DNA of 64,000 nt. Source: Eutypella sp. D-1. Lineage: Eukaryota > Ascomycota > Sordariomycetes > Xylariales > Diatrypaceae. Made by a program: the position numbers and the translations under genes. The stretch lies in the NCBI GenBank assembly GCA_023313575.1, contig JAJTTP010000001.1, forward strand, positions 2,976,001 through 3,040,000. The letters run 5' to 3'. Shown in pieces: positions 47,730 through 59,612 of this stretch. The notes below the pieces were generated by a model, which saw only the letters and a list, made by a program, of their open reading frames with translations, made no database searches and was not told where the DNA came from. How positions within the stretch are numbered: the first letter of the stretch is position 1; each line of letters begins with the position of its first letter.

Positions 47730-50700
47730 ATGCTCCTCGTTTATCAAGTCGGCAGCCTCAAGATTGGTGAGGTCGTGCGGTATACGGTGACCTACACACC
47801 CGCACGCGACCGTATCTTGCCCTCGCCTGAGCACTTGCACCTTCGAATCCGAAACACCTCGCCCATTCCCCTACGCGCCGCCTTCGTCCACGGGCCTTAC
47901 ACACTTTGTGTGGCTGCCTACCCCTCCCACTTCGATCCCAACCGCAAGTTCGAGAACCCCCGTCGCTATGGCGTCCCCGAACACGAGCCCATGCTTAAGG
48001 CCGGCGGTACCTGGCACTGCCGCCTAGTCGTTCCCGACAATATACGCCAGAGTGCCGGCGCCGGTGCCGCTAGGGGCGACTTCGCCGATGCCTCCCTCGC
48101 TTCCCGCTATGCCTCCGAGTCCCCCGGTGCGCCCCCGTCTTCCGAAGAAACCGTCTCATGGGTTATAGAGGTTACGAGCCAAGTCATATTCTCCGCGAGC
48201 GCCGCTGTCGGCTACGAGGTCATGATTGCACGGGATGAGAAGAGCTTGAGTTTGAATAGCGTACCCGTCGACGTCAAAGCCAGCGCCAGCGGAGGCAGTC
48301 TTAGTAGGAGCCAGGCTCAGGTACCCCAGCCGGGCAAGGTCGGCGATTTCCAGCAGAGCGCGGGTGCTCGGAAAGAAGGCACCGGTCACGGCCACCACGC
48401 CGCGCAACCCCGAGGCGTGTTCTCCAAGGCCGTCACTCTCAAAGTCGAAGACACCGCCAGCCTCTGGAACACGCCCCAGTTGCCTGGCTGGCAGGAATGG
48501 GACCACGGAAGAACTCAGGGCGCGGGCGATGCGGCTGCCCATAGTGTCACCGAGGACACGCCACAAGGTGTCGGTGCAGATGCGAATGCGGAAGCTGCTG
48601 CAAGTCAAGCACAAACGAAGCGAAGGAAGCCAAAGAAAGTTCATCTCGTCGTGTTGACGCATGGCCTACACAGTAATCTCAGCGCCGACATGTTGTTCAT
48701 GAAGGAAAGCATCGATGCGACGGTGCGTCAGGCCAAGATCGATGCGAAGGCGCGGAGGGCGCGGGAGAAGCAGGCAAAGGACAACGAAAAGGATGATCAA
48801 GAGAAAAACAGGGAGACGGAGACAACGCCGTCACCCGCCAGCGACGACGGCAAAGAGAAAACCGAAGGCGTCGAGGAAGCGAAAGAAGATAAGACGATAA
48901 GTACCGAAGAGGAAGAGGAGTATGACGACGAAGAGGTCATCGTACGGGGCTTCTCGGGGAACGCGACCCGGACCGAAAGGGGTATTAAATTTCTGGGGAA
49001 GAGGCTGGCGCGCTTCGTGCTCTCCATGACCTACCCGGATCAGCCCTATCTCCCGGCTCTTAAGAAGGCCACCGGTAGCATTTCACTACCTTTCAGAGGG
49101 GAGGGTTCCAAGGACGAATCGACTGGTGCGCCATCTCATAAGAACAGCACGGTCCATAAGGGTAAGCGTCATGAGGAGGAGCGGGCGTTCCAGTTCACGA
49201 GCATCAGCTTTATCGGGCACTCCCTGGGCGGACTGGTGCAGACCTACGCCATCGCATACATCCAGAAGCACTCGCCCCAGTTCTTCGACTTGATCCGGCC
49301 AGTCAATTTCATCGCCCTCGCTTCGCCGATGTTGGGGCTCAGCAACGAGAACCCTCTGTACGTCAAGTTCGCCCTCGATTTTGGGCTAGTGGGGAGGACT
49401 GGCCAGGACCTGGGTCTCACCTGGCGAGCTCCCACAATTGCGAGGAGCGGCTGGGGAGCCATTGTCGGCACCCTCGGCGAGACCGCTCACAAGAAAGTTA
49501 TCGGTGAGAGCCAACCAGAGTCAAAACCGCTGCTGCGCATCCTGCCCACAGGCCCCGCGCACGTCGCGCTCCGGAAGTTTCGCAACCGTACCCTCTACTC
49601 GAATGTCGTCAACGACGGTATCGTCCCGCTCCGCACAAGCTGCCTGCTCTTTCTAGACTGGCAGGGTCTAGAACGGGTAGAGAAAGCTCGCCGGGAGGCC
49701 GGCCTCGTGGAGACTGTGGTCGGCTTCGGCTGGGCTGAGCTCACGGGCGCCAACATGACAGCGCGGCAAGGACCCTGGACTCCAGTAGAGGAGATTGAAG
49801 AAGGAACAGCGGCGGAAACTGGGACAGCAGCGAAAGCGGAATCGGAATCGGAGGGACAGAGCGGTACCAGCTCACCCCAGGAAGCCGGCGAGCACGGCGA
49901 TTCCCGGGAGGTACCGCAGCCCCCTAGTAACGCGACGGTAGAAGACGACCGGCAGAGTCTCAGCCTCGCGAGGGCAGCGCCTGTTGGCGCCAGCGGTCAG
50001 TCGCAGAACAACTCGTCGACCAACAACGACTTTCCCTTTTCCGGGTTCTTCAACTTCTTCAAGTCGAACGGCGAGTCGAAAGCACAGGCGCAGCAGGCTT
50101 CCCAGAACCAGAAGGCCGCCGCGGCAACTGACCGCCACTCCCCGCGACAGAGCAAGATCTATCAGCGAAGTCAGACATTGAAATTCGACGACCCCGCCGT
50201 GGCATCAGGCTCGGCCTCAGGCGAATCGCCGGCATCAAGCAAGACCAGGGTGACAGCCGGCCACGAGTCCAGCGAGGACACCGAGAATGGCGGCAACGGC
50301 AACGGTAACGGCGGCGGTAGTGTTGCACCCCCGCGGACGACGTTCTTCGAGGCCGCTGGCGATTTGTTGAATCCGAGGCTGGCGCCGGTGGAGTTCCTTA
50401 TCGACCCGTCGCGTCGTCCGCGCACCATCTTTCATGACCGCGTCTACCACCCTTCCGACATCCCGCCGCCACCGCTCAAGAAGCGGTCTACAAGCTCCCG
50501 CTCGCGACACAAGTCCTCATCTTCGATCCGTGATAAAACGGCTGCCGGCGCCAATAGCACCTCATCCGTGAGCTCGCCGACGGATGCCCCTAATAGCGCG
50601 TCATCCTCGCCATACCTCGGTTCGAGGCCGGGTGTGTCTCACCAAGACTCCACGGCGACGACGACAACGAACAATTCCGTGCGCGACTACTACGAACCCG

Positions 50701-51704
50701 AGCGAGACCCGAGAATGGGGCTTGGCGAGGAGCATGAGGACATGGTGGTGGATAGCGGTTCGATGAAGGTGGAAGAGAAGATCGCGCGGGCGTACCACCG
50801 TGGCTTGAGCTGGCGCAAGGTGCTGGTGAAACTGGAGCCTGACGCGCACAACAACATCATCGTGCGCCGCCCTTTCGCCAACGCCCATGGCTGGCCCGTC
50901 GTCCACCACCTCTGCGACGCCCACTTCAGCGATGCCGCCGCCGCGCGTACCCGCGACGAAATGGAAACCGGCGCTGAGCGGGCCAAGGATCTAGCCCGCG
51001 CCCCCGACCGCGCGGGTGGCGAGACAGGTACCCAGGCCGACGCAGGGGCTGCGTCGGCGAACTCCAAACCAGTTGGAGAAGAGGAGGCGCTCGAGGCCCG
51101 CGACGCTGTACCGGACATGCGGTCTCCCTCGGGCCCGATGCAGAGGCAGGGCAGCAGCGGTGGCCTGGCCGTCCACAGCGCTGCACATGCGGCCGCGCAT
51201 CATAGCAACCACCATCATAACTACAATAGCAGCAGTAGCCACCCATCGTCCCCCTCGGACTCCGACCGCCACGATAGTGGGGCTTGGAGCGACCGCGACT
51301 TCGCCGATAGCGGCGACGAGAGCGAGTTCGACTACGACCTAGCATATAGTCTCGGACAGCGCGGTCACGGCCAACAGGAGGGCGAGGGTCACGGCAGCAA
51401 GGGCAAGAAGAGTAAGACTAAGAACAAGAGCAAGGGGAAGGGCAGCGGGGACAGTTGGAACTGGACCGAGAAAATCGTCGGTAAGGGCGCCGCAGCCGCG
51501 GGCAAGAGGGGATCCTCCGTACCGGTCGCTACCGCTGCCAGGACCAGTTCCCGTAGTCCCCAGCCCCCAAGCACCCCCCAGAGCCCCCAACCCGACAGCA
51601 GTAGCTCCCCTCTTAGGATCCCGGCCCCTGAGGCCGAGAGCCCGAACGGAGATGCCTCCCCGCCCGCCGCCGCTGGGGCGTCCGGGGCTCCTGCCCGGGC
51701 TTAA
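47730..51704 (+). CDS. DUF676 serine esterase/lipase, ROG1-like, 1324 aa
   Basis: A single-exon gene. The ATG at 47730 is chosen because MLLVYQVGSLKIGEVVRYTVTYTP is the conserved start of fungal homologues as I recall them; an upstream in-frame ATG at 47517 would add 71 unlike residues. Residues 1-180 form the N-terminal beta-type domain. The hydrolase begins with VVLTHGLHS (H311-G312). The nucleophile elbow is GHSLGG (S498), the probable acid is D629 in VVNDGIVPLRT, and the probable histidine is H1060 in WPVVHHL. An acidic, Lys-rich insert (about 335-405) separates the first two motifs, and a long disordered insert (about 690-980) lies before the histidine. Family knowledge: yeast ROG1 and relatives are DUF676 alpha/beta hydrolases, and ROG1 is a monoacylglycerol lipase. 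The C-terminal 230 residues are low-complexity, with a His/Ser-rich patch and a Lys/Gly-rich patch. Confidence 0.94.
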   Translation: MLLVYQVGSLKIGEVVRYTVTYTPARDRILPSPEHLHLRIRNTSPIPLRAAFVHGPYTLCVAAYPSHFDPNRKFENPRRYGVPEHEPMLKAGGTWHCRLVVPDNIRQSAGAGAARGDFADASLASRYASESPGAPPSSEETVSWVIEVTSQVIFSASAAVGYEVMIARDEKSLSLNSVPVDVKASASGGSLSRSQAQVPQPGKVGDFQQSAGARKEGTGHGHHAAQPRGVFSKAVTLKVEDTASLWNTPQLPGWQEWDHGRTQGAGDAAAHSVTEDTPQGVGADANAEAAASQAQTKRRKPKKVHLVVLTHGLHSNLSADMLFMKESIDATVRQAKIDAKARRAREKQAKDNEKDDQEKNRETETTPSPASDDGKEKTEGVEEAKEDKTISTEEEEEYDDEEVIVRGFSGNATRTERGIKFLGKRLARFVLSMTYPDQPYLPALKKATGSISLPFRGEGSKDESTGAPSHKNSTVHKGKRHEEERAFQFTSISFIGHSLGGLVQTYAIAYIQKHSPQFFDLIRPVNFIALASPMLGLSNENPLYVKFALDFGLVGRTGQDLGLTWRAPTIARSGWGAIVGTLGETAHKKVIGESQPESKPLLRILPTGPAHVALRKFRNRTLYSNVVNDGIVPLRTSCLLFLDWQGLERVEKARREAGLVETVVGFGWAELTGANMTARQGPWTPVEEIEEGTAAETGTAAKAESESEGQSGTSSPQEAGEHGDSREVPQPPSNATVEDDRQSLSLARAAPVGASGQSQNNSSTNNDFPFSGFFNFFKSNGESKAQAQQASQNQKAAAATDRHSPRQSKIYQRSQTLKFDDPAVASGSASGESPASSKTRVTAGHESSEDTENGGNGNGNGGGSVAPPRTTFFEAAGDLLNPRLAPVEFLIDPSRRPRTIFHDRVYHPSDIPPPPLKKRSTSSRSRHKSSSSIRDKTAAGANSTSSVSSPTDAPNSASSSPYLGSRPGVSHQDSTATTTTNNSVRDYYEPERDPRMGLGEEHEDMVVDSGSMKVEEKIARAYHRGLSWRKVLVKLEPDAHNNIIVRRPFANAHGWPVVHHLCDAHFSDAAAARTRDEMETGAERAKDLARAPDRAGGETGTQADAGAASANSKPVGEEEALEARDAVPDMRSPSGPMQRQGSSGGLAVHSAAHAAAHHSNHHHNYNSSSSHPSSPSDSDRHDSGAWSDRDFADSGDESEFDYDLAYSLGQRGHGQQEGEGHGSKGKKSKTKNKSKGKGSGDSWNWTEKIVGKGAAAAGKRGSSVPVATAARTSSRSPQPPSTPQSPQPDSSSSPLRIPAPEAESPNGDASPPAAAGASGAPARA

Positions 51705-54700
51705 CTTGGTACCTAAAGCGGCGTCACGCTTGCGATTGAGCATGGCTTCACGCGGCTTTGAGGACATGCCGCGGATCAACGGTACGAGTGGGAAAGTTTC
51801 TGAGACCTGTAGCCCTAATATATTAACAATGACTGCTCGATACTCGGACAAAGGACTCATCCCTGATTATCTACTGTGCTCTCTCCACGGATAAACTTGA
51901 CGACAAATTTTACTTATTTACGCCGCATATTTACACGAGAACAACGCGCCCCCAGAACATACCACATAACACACTCTGTGACGCAGCCCCCTCTCCCTGA
52001 ATATTTATGCTTTTGAACTTATCCGGCATTGCATGGTATGGAGTGGACGGGGATTGTCAACAGCATGGCGCAGGATTGTCTTGTCTGGTCTGGTTTGGTC
52101 TTTATCGATGTTCCAAGGGAAACGAGATAGAATATCATATGTATATGTTTAATCGGTCTTATCACATCTCATGACCATATTTATTGTCTGTTTTTGCTTA
52201 TATTTACCCTATGTTGATACGGTAGTAATACATCTCCCTTGGCGTCTCCTGGACGTCGGTATTCCTTCGTCCTGGAGTCGAGCGGCTTATACGATATACA
52301 TCCCCTTATTGAAAGTAGGTATATTGTCAGTCGTAAGCATTTCGGCACTGTTCATTGCTTGGGTTAATCTACGTGTATGTGACGAGCATCCTATTTCCAT
52401 CTCTTTAGGTAGATTTGCGTGAGACGGCCAAGGCCTTGCTCGGTATAGTCCATCGCGCAAGCGCGTCCGATACTAGTCCGATATATCCTACTCATCTTGG
52501 CCCCCTTCCCCAAGACCAGCCGGTCCACCAGACCCTGAAGCCGATCGAATGGACTGACGTATCCAGCTGGAGCGATGTATACAGAAACAGCATCTCTTAT
52601 CTATCTAGTGACTCAGCCAGCCCGTGTCTAGGTAACTAACAGCTTTATCATGGATCACAGATGAAGGGGGCGCCCACTCCGTGCATCGGAACGACACGGG
52701 TCTTCTACTTGGGGTAGGTCGGAAGATAGGCAGGTAGTTTTGGGGGGAAGAGGGGGGGGGGTGCAGACATTAGGGTCCCCCGCTACCCCGGATAGATCAA
52801 CATGCGCCAGGACTGCGGATGACGTTGGTTAGTTAGGTCGATATGGAAGTAGGTTAAGTAGCAGAATCGGAGAGTCGAGACGTTTTGGCCAGAAGGGTAT
52901 TTGGAGGCACTGCTGGGCCGCATTAGACAAGTACTCTCATTCATCAGCGAGTAATTGGAGAGCGCATACAGAAAGCATTTAGCAACGGGTTACTATACTC
53001 TAGGGGATCCGATGACGATTGCCACCGCACATAAATATGTAGTATCTCCAGTTACCCATTTAGTTCAGTAGGTTGCAGCTTCGCAAGTGATGTAATTGCT
53101 GATCCTGTCGTCGCCACCGTCGTCGTCGTCGTCGTCGCTGGGCGCGACGTGGTGAGACGATGTAAAAGTCCTATCTGACTTCGTATGTATACAGCCCTAC
53201 CGATGTATGTAGACGAGGCGATCTACATGACGTTATCTGCCAGCACAGCAACGCCGATATGCGATGACGCAGGTACGATCTCATGTCCAAGTTTACCCAT
53301 GTTATACGTCAATTTGAAATCTTGGTTGCCCAGTTAGGCTAACTCCTACTCTAGATATCTAGCTCTTCTAATCCGTAAATAGTCGGATAATGATAATTTC
53401 CTATGTATGTACTAGAGATTACTTCCGAAGGTTTTAGCGCGAGGTCCAGGCTTTGATTTCTTCTTACCCAAACTCCCCGTATCCCCGTCTCTCCGCGATA
53501 AGATGAAATCAAATAAAAGTACGAAGTGAGGTATCGTGCTCGATCTTGCTCGGCAAATCACCAAGGTTGTGTAGGTAGTATGCACGTACATGGTCAGTGC
53601 TTCAGGTCCGGCAATTAGGTAATTGTTCCTCTCGACCGTGGCGGGCGTGGGATGCTCCCGCTCCTGCTTGCAGTACATACTATGTTTACGCTTCACACGC
53701 ACTAGCTACATAGGGCGAGAGAGATCACGTAGATTTGTTAGTCCGTACGAAGTATCTATGTATATACAGTATTTAGCTAGCAAAAACGGCGTTTCAGTTG
53801 GGCGCGTGGGAAGGTCGCGAAATGTGTTCGAAATCTCCGCCAGTAAGCACTATTCCAAACAAGTGACACATCCTCCAGGCCTTACCTATGTACTCATACT
53901 GCATAGCCTATCTACATAGGAATCGCAGGTCCAAAAGAGAGGAAAGAATGGAAGAAAAAATATTCCCACCGCCCGAAGAGCTTGGTTTCAAGTGACACTA
54001 AAAGGTTGAAGCATCCTGGCCTCTCACTAAAAACCACCTAGCTGACTAGGACCAGCCCTCGACCAATAGTGCGAAATTCTCGAGATTAAAAAAAGTCTTC
54101 CCCGGATTGCTTTATCTAGCTACCGAGACTATGACGTTTCGTCCCGAGGAAAACCGTTTTACGCCTGCCTGTATGTATTATCCGCGCCCTGTTTTGCTTG
54201 TTGCAGGTACTTGGGAGGTGTTGTTTGTTCATCAATGCATGTGTCATCATCATCGTCGTCGTCACCTTTCCCGGAACTTAAAATCTTTCATGGAATCTCA
54301 TCGTACGGTACATCGACAGATCGATCGGCTTGGGGCAAGGTCTCTAGTTTGTACCACTCTGGTAGTCTCACCCCTCAAACGGTCGTGACCGGGCTTGTTC
54401 CCCTGAACCCCTCATATCGACCACATGTAATGCAGTTCTAGATGCCCTGTCCAGGTATATGCGTACATGCAGGACGCAGATCCGGCACGCGGGAGAGAGG
54501 GGTGCGTCGGAGCAATTAGGGTTGTTATCGAGATTGGATAAGGCCGATGATATACTACTTACTACCCTAGACCGTGTTTGCAATACTATAGCCCACGGCT
54601 GAGCCTGGTGGTCGAGCAAGACCATGCATTGCGAGGGCCTCCCGAGTCATTTTGGGCCGGAGCGGGGCACCCATTCCGCCAATTCATGCGTCGGTGTCCC

Positions 54701-56168
54701 GGGGGGCCGAGCGACGGCCAACTCCTTGGGGAGGGGGGGGAGGTAATTGGACGCCAGGGGAGATGCAGACGCAGACGCAAAACGCATGAGGTCGTGCGAT
54801 GCTCTCCACACCCCTCGCCGTAGTAGCCTTGGAACTCTCCGTGGCAAACCCACCCTGTAGGGGAGTGCATTCGGAAGGTGGGGTGGGTGCGGGCGAGGAG
54901 ATGAGAACGTTATGTAAGGTAAGGGGCGGGCAGCGAACGGACCGACTTATCGCAAGACGCGTTGGTAAGTGATTTTTTTATTATGTTTAAAGCCGCCACA
55001 GAAATTTGTGCGACCGCGCTCTGATGCTGCTGCATCGCCAACGTCCAAATGAGATGTCGTGCAGAGAGGATGGGTGGAGCCGCGCCAACGCACTGTTGAC
55101 CGAGGACACGCGTCAACGGCGCGGAGCACGGGGCTGCAGCATAACAGTGCTTCTCATCAGTCACGGAGTAGGTAAAGACGGAGTAGGTAGGATAGGTAGG
55201 GCTCCCTGAGATCTCGGAATCGATCTCGCCAGATTATAAACGGAGCTATAAAAATGAAAATCAAGATGCACTGCAACATCGGAGAGCTACCGCGCAAGCA
55301 TGGTCAAGGTAAAGGAAAAAGAGTTTTCTTGGCTGCTGCTTTACATCTCCCTCAGTCTCCCCCAGACGAAAGCGTGATGGATTCAACCGCCGGATCAGAA
55401 ACCCGAAACTGGTAACCATGTAGTGTAACGCTGCGGCATTCCCGTCGCTCTGCCGTCTGGAGAAAGGCTGGGAAAGGGGGACCCTTAGTGCGTCGTGCTG
55501 CATTAGGTATTCTAGGTTCTTAGTGGCTAGGTAGATCTTGGCGAGGACTTCTCGTACGGGAGGGCCCTCATCGCATAGAGCTTCTATGATGAGGTGATAC
55601 TGGGTAAAGTTTCAAGCCGGACCTAGCTATAGAAACTGGGGCCTACTAGAATCATATGAGGTGCTAGGGGGGTGTGGGCGGGTGTACCTTTATCAGACCT
55701 TAAATCTTATCCGTTGATATTGCCGGCCATGGTGAATAGTGAGCATGTGCAAATCTCCGTCTCTGTGGGAAAGGAAAAAGAGGGAATCAAAAGTTCCAGA
55801 ACACAGGTACCTGAATATCTTCTTTATAATGCCGTAGATGATGAAGATCATAGGTACCTACTAGTCACCGCTTGATTGAGTGAACCATAAACGGCCCGAG
55901 ACATGTGGAACCGGGACGCCTCTTTGCCCTCTTTTTTTTTCTGGGTTATTGCCGATGTTCGACCGATCCCAGAGAGCACCATGAATCTCGAGAAGTCTTT
56001 TTCTCGCGACTATATAGTAGCGGCCGTTTGAGGGGGGGGAAGCGGCTTGTCATTCGGGAGCCAATCTCGCGGGTTCGGGACTACATTTAGAATTATCGAT
56101 TCGGGAATACTTTCCCACTAGTGAGAGGCAAAAATAGTCGAAAGTTCATGGAGGGGTCTAAGGATGCG
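51705..56168. other. Intergenic region between convergent genes
   Basis: No gene is supported. The lipase (+) and the RecA-type gene (-) point towards each other, so only 3' UTRs are expected at the edges. The middle has short frames on both strands without motifs. A CGT repeat sits at 53118-53137 and an ATCATCGTCGTC-type run near 54246-54264. Confidence 0.5.
53118..53137. repeat. CGT trinucleotide repeat
   Basis: About seven CGT units in intergenic DNA. Confidence 0.9.
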
Positions 56169-57676
56169 CTACCGCGGTGACAAGTCCGGATCCTGCGGGT
56201 GGCTTTCGGAAGCTTCGTCTGATTGGCCTCCATCATCTTCTGTGTGTCCAAGAAGGATGTCCTCGGATCCCTGCCATTGCGGTACAGTCGGCATGGCGGC
56301 TGCGTCTTCATCTTCCCAGCCGTAATCCTCATCTTGACTGTCCGGTAACTCGAAGTCTGTCTCGCCTAGCTTCCTTTTATGGTGAGGCGTGGACGACAGG
56401 ACCATGGATGATTCGTTATCATTTATCTCGATTCCGACGACACCACCCTTCGCGGATTAGGTCAGTAGTCTGGGAGTGAGGTTGTCTCAAGGGGATCCTC
56501 ACCGGTTGTATATCAAAGGCATATACCGGGCCAATAACATTGGGTATCGACCTGCCATCCAGTTTCTGAATGCCGGCGAAGTAAATACTTTGGATATCAT
56601 CGTCTCGGCGAGTCCAGTTCCTGAACAGTACGAGGCGACTGGAAATACCTTGTTCCCAGGCATTAGAACCTATAGCTGGGACAAGCGTTGCGCCTCGTTC
56701 GGCTTGCATTCTAGTAGCACATTGAGATAACACGACGATCAATATGTCTCTTGCGGCAGCAAGCTTTTGGAGCGCTGAGCTCAAGTACTGGAGGACTTGT
56801 AGCCGCCTGTTTGGCGGTTGAGGGCCTAGATTGGATGGTCAGCACTCTATGAACGCCTGGAATGATATTCTGCTTACCTTTAGATGGCTGCCTCGGCTCA
56901 AGACTTCTGGGCAACGCATGATTGAATAATGCGGACAGCGAATCTATGACCACGAGTTGCGTGCCAGTAGGTATGCTAGTAGCTGTAGGTTTACAAAGCA
57001 AGGCAATGAAGTGAGCTAGGCTTGGTACAGTGAAATGAACAAAGTTATCGCTGTGAAGAGCTTGGAAAGTTTCGTCTTGTTTCGGTGAAGTAGCACACTC
57101 CCCAGCGGCGGTTATGTCATGTAAACGTTGACCACATGTTGTATGAAACCCGTCTATCAAGTGGTGAGTATGAAAGAGGTTATACAACACAGCTAGGCGA
57201 TAGAATACTCACCTATCCAGACAACCTTGCTCCCAGAGCTTAGAACATTGGAGGCTAGTTGCATCCTATTGAAATGTATTAGACCCACTAGCGATACCGG
57301 CACTGTACTCTTCTCGCCATCTAACCGTATACTTACCCCAATGTAGTCTTGCCGGAACCCGGAGGGCCCCAGATTTCGGCCACTTGGCCTCTCTGGAAAC
57401 CTCCGAGGCCCGGGAGGTGGTCCGAGTCACCATCCTGGACACTGGCGAGGGTCTTGTCAAGCGCACGGATACCAGTTGAGATGAATCGCCGAGGATCAGT
57501 ACTGATGTCCTCCAGAGCTTGTGCCGCCGACACGGTTGGTAGGCGGTCTGCAAGCCAATTAGTAATTCGCAATGCCCTTTATCGAAAGGGATCGGAACAT
57601 GCAACACAAACGACTTACGTGTCGAGGTCAAGTCGAAGCTGGAGATATCATGCCCGTGAATGGAATGGTAGTCCAT
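56169..57676 (-). CDS. RecA/RAD51-paralogue-type ATPase (RAD55/RAD57-like recombination protein)
   Basis: Six exons join in phase: 57676-57619, 57547-57337, 57265-57213, 57153-56878, 56825-56503 and 56447-56169 (introns 53-71 nt), giving 399 residues. Walker A is GPPGSGKT (80-87) in RGQVAEIWGPPGSGKTTLG. Walker B is QLVVIDSL (173-180, D178). LIVVLSQCATRM (228-239) and NAWEQGISSRLVLFRNW (254-270) match the RecA-core strand and the Rad51-family arrangement. The N-terminal SAAQALEDI…ISTGIRALDKTLA is the linker typical of Rad51 paralogues. Family role: such proteins assist Rad51 filament assembly in homologous recombination. The last 80 residues form an acidic tail (ELPDSQDEDYGWEDEDAA) outside the core. 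I cannot decide between the RAD55 and other paralogue classes without alignment. Confidence 0.9.
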
Positions 57677-58194
57677 GGCAGCTACCTAGGAAACCTGGCA
57701 ACTCCCGTCGCCCATGTACAGAATAGATCCGATAGTCCGGTCCCGGTCCGGCTATGGGGAATGGGCTAATAAGATATCCCGAGGTTGGTGGGCAAGCCCG
57801 TTGACCGTACAAGCCGTAATAACAGGTGCACGGGTACCTACCTAACAACCTTGGTGGGTGGTAGGCACAGAGGTAGGGAGGGTGCTTGGACGGGGCTAAG
57901 ACGGGAAATAACGGGTGGAACGGAAAAGTTGGATGGTTGTCTAGGTTGGCTGAGGGCAATCCATGGATGCAATTGGCAAACTAGATAGATACAAATTGAC
58001 AAATTGGCAATGGGTTTGACAAGGAAGTGACATGGAATTGACAAATTGGTAGTCTCGGCAGTGCGAGGATTCTAATGCCTAAACTTGAGCCTCATGACGC
58101 ACACACCTCGCATTATACGCCTTCCCGCATGCAGATCGCCTCAGAAATTTTAGGGGAGATCGACCCCGCACAGGCCTCTTTTGGGTTGGGAAGC

Positions 58195-58232
58195 TGGGGG
58201 AGTTGGGGAAGCTTGGGAAGCTTGGGAAGCTG
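58195..58232. repeat. GGGAAGCTT-type tandem repeat
   Basis: About four imperfect 9-10-bp units upstream of the recombination gene. Confidence 0.85.
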
Positions 58233-59537
58233 CAAATGTTGAAGCTATCAAGTATTAGAGCTAGTTAACCTCAGGAGTTGCATATATAAGGGGCAACTGC
58301 GTGGAGGGATTAAGGGGTAGTGAATACTTCTGTACACATACAAAAACATTCAAGGTTTGAATCACGCAAGGAGAGGTGAAATCGATAGGGGATATCTCGA
58401 ATCAGGAGATCAGGTTATTAGTCTCACAATCTATGTTCGTTTGCTCATCTGCTAAAGCCAAAATGATGATGCATACAAGAATGCCAACGACGGAACTCAT
58501 ACGATACATCAATATTCACGTTACTGCAACCTGGAAAACGACCAACATTGGATGTCGCCAAGAAATATCGGACGAGCACTCTCACACATGAATGCATACT
58601 ACGTAATACTGTAGGATTAGATTGATTGTTTGCTCGCGTGTTAGCTAATAGGTTACGACGGAATACTCGCCTACTGAAGTAGGACGATGAGCGTTAATGC
58701 TTCTTTATACTGTGTACTATGTAAAAGTAGGGCAATGAAAAATCCTCAAGAGTCTCTACCAACCTATCATATCTACATATGCTTGATACGACAATCTACA
58801 TACCTAGGTAGGTAGGTGCCTACATATACATAATCTACATTAATCCATTATGGGTAGTCGGCTCCTACAGGAATGATAGGCTTATTCACGGATAAACGTC
58901 TCCTTGTGTACGTAGGTGTGTGGCGCAGGTCATCTATGTATAGCGTAATGTAAAAGCCTGCCTTGCTGTCCTGGGAATAAGCGTTTTCAGTTTTCGTGGT
59001 TCAGGTCTGGAAAACCGTCACCGAGGAAGCGCCTAGCTCAGCCCGAACTACATTACAACGTTGCGCCTCAAATACATTATTACTACAAGGCGACAAAAGG
59101 CCCCTCCGAAGCCAGTGTACATAAGGATAGATCTGGGCACCGTCCCGCCCCGCGTTGCTCGCGCCCCTACCAGGTAATTGACTAGGTTGTTAGGTTAGGG
59201 CCACAGGCCTCCGAAGGCGCGAAGGCGCGATAGGGGAATCCTAGTCCGCCAGTCCGCCAAAGGCTCCCCTTCCAAAAGAGGAAAGGGATTAGAGCAGGAC
59301 CTACGATAAGAGAGCACAGGTGGACCAAGAATTGACTGGTCCGATCACCGGAGAACAGAGACGAAAAGACAGAGACGACAAAAATAAAATAAAATGGGGA
59401 GCCTCTAGGTCTGCTTTGCTTAGACGATGTGATCGGCCCGTTATGCAAATTTTTACAATCAGCTATCGATATTATCCATTTGTAGCATCGGTTTCACAAT
59501 ACCAGAATGAGAGCTAGACATTCAGCATAACTACTAC

Positions 59538-59612
59538 GTACCTACCTAGGTACCTAACATACTACCTTCCAGGCTACTACCAGTATGTAGGTACTTAGGT
59601 ACTTAAGTATGT
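59538..59612. repeat. ACCTAGGTACCT-type word cluster
   Basis: Two groups of overlapping ACCTAGGTACC and GGTACTTAGGTACTTAAG words sit about 25 bp apart, resembling the 15-kb cluster. Confidence 0.8.
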
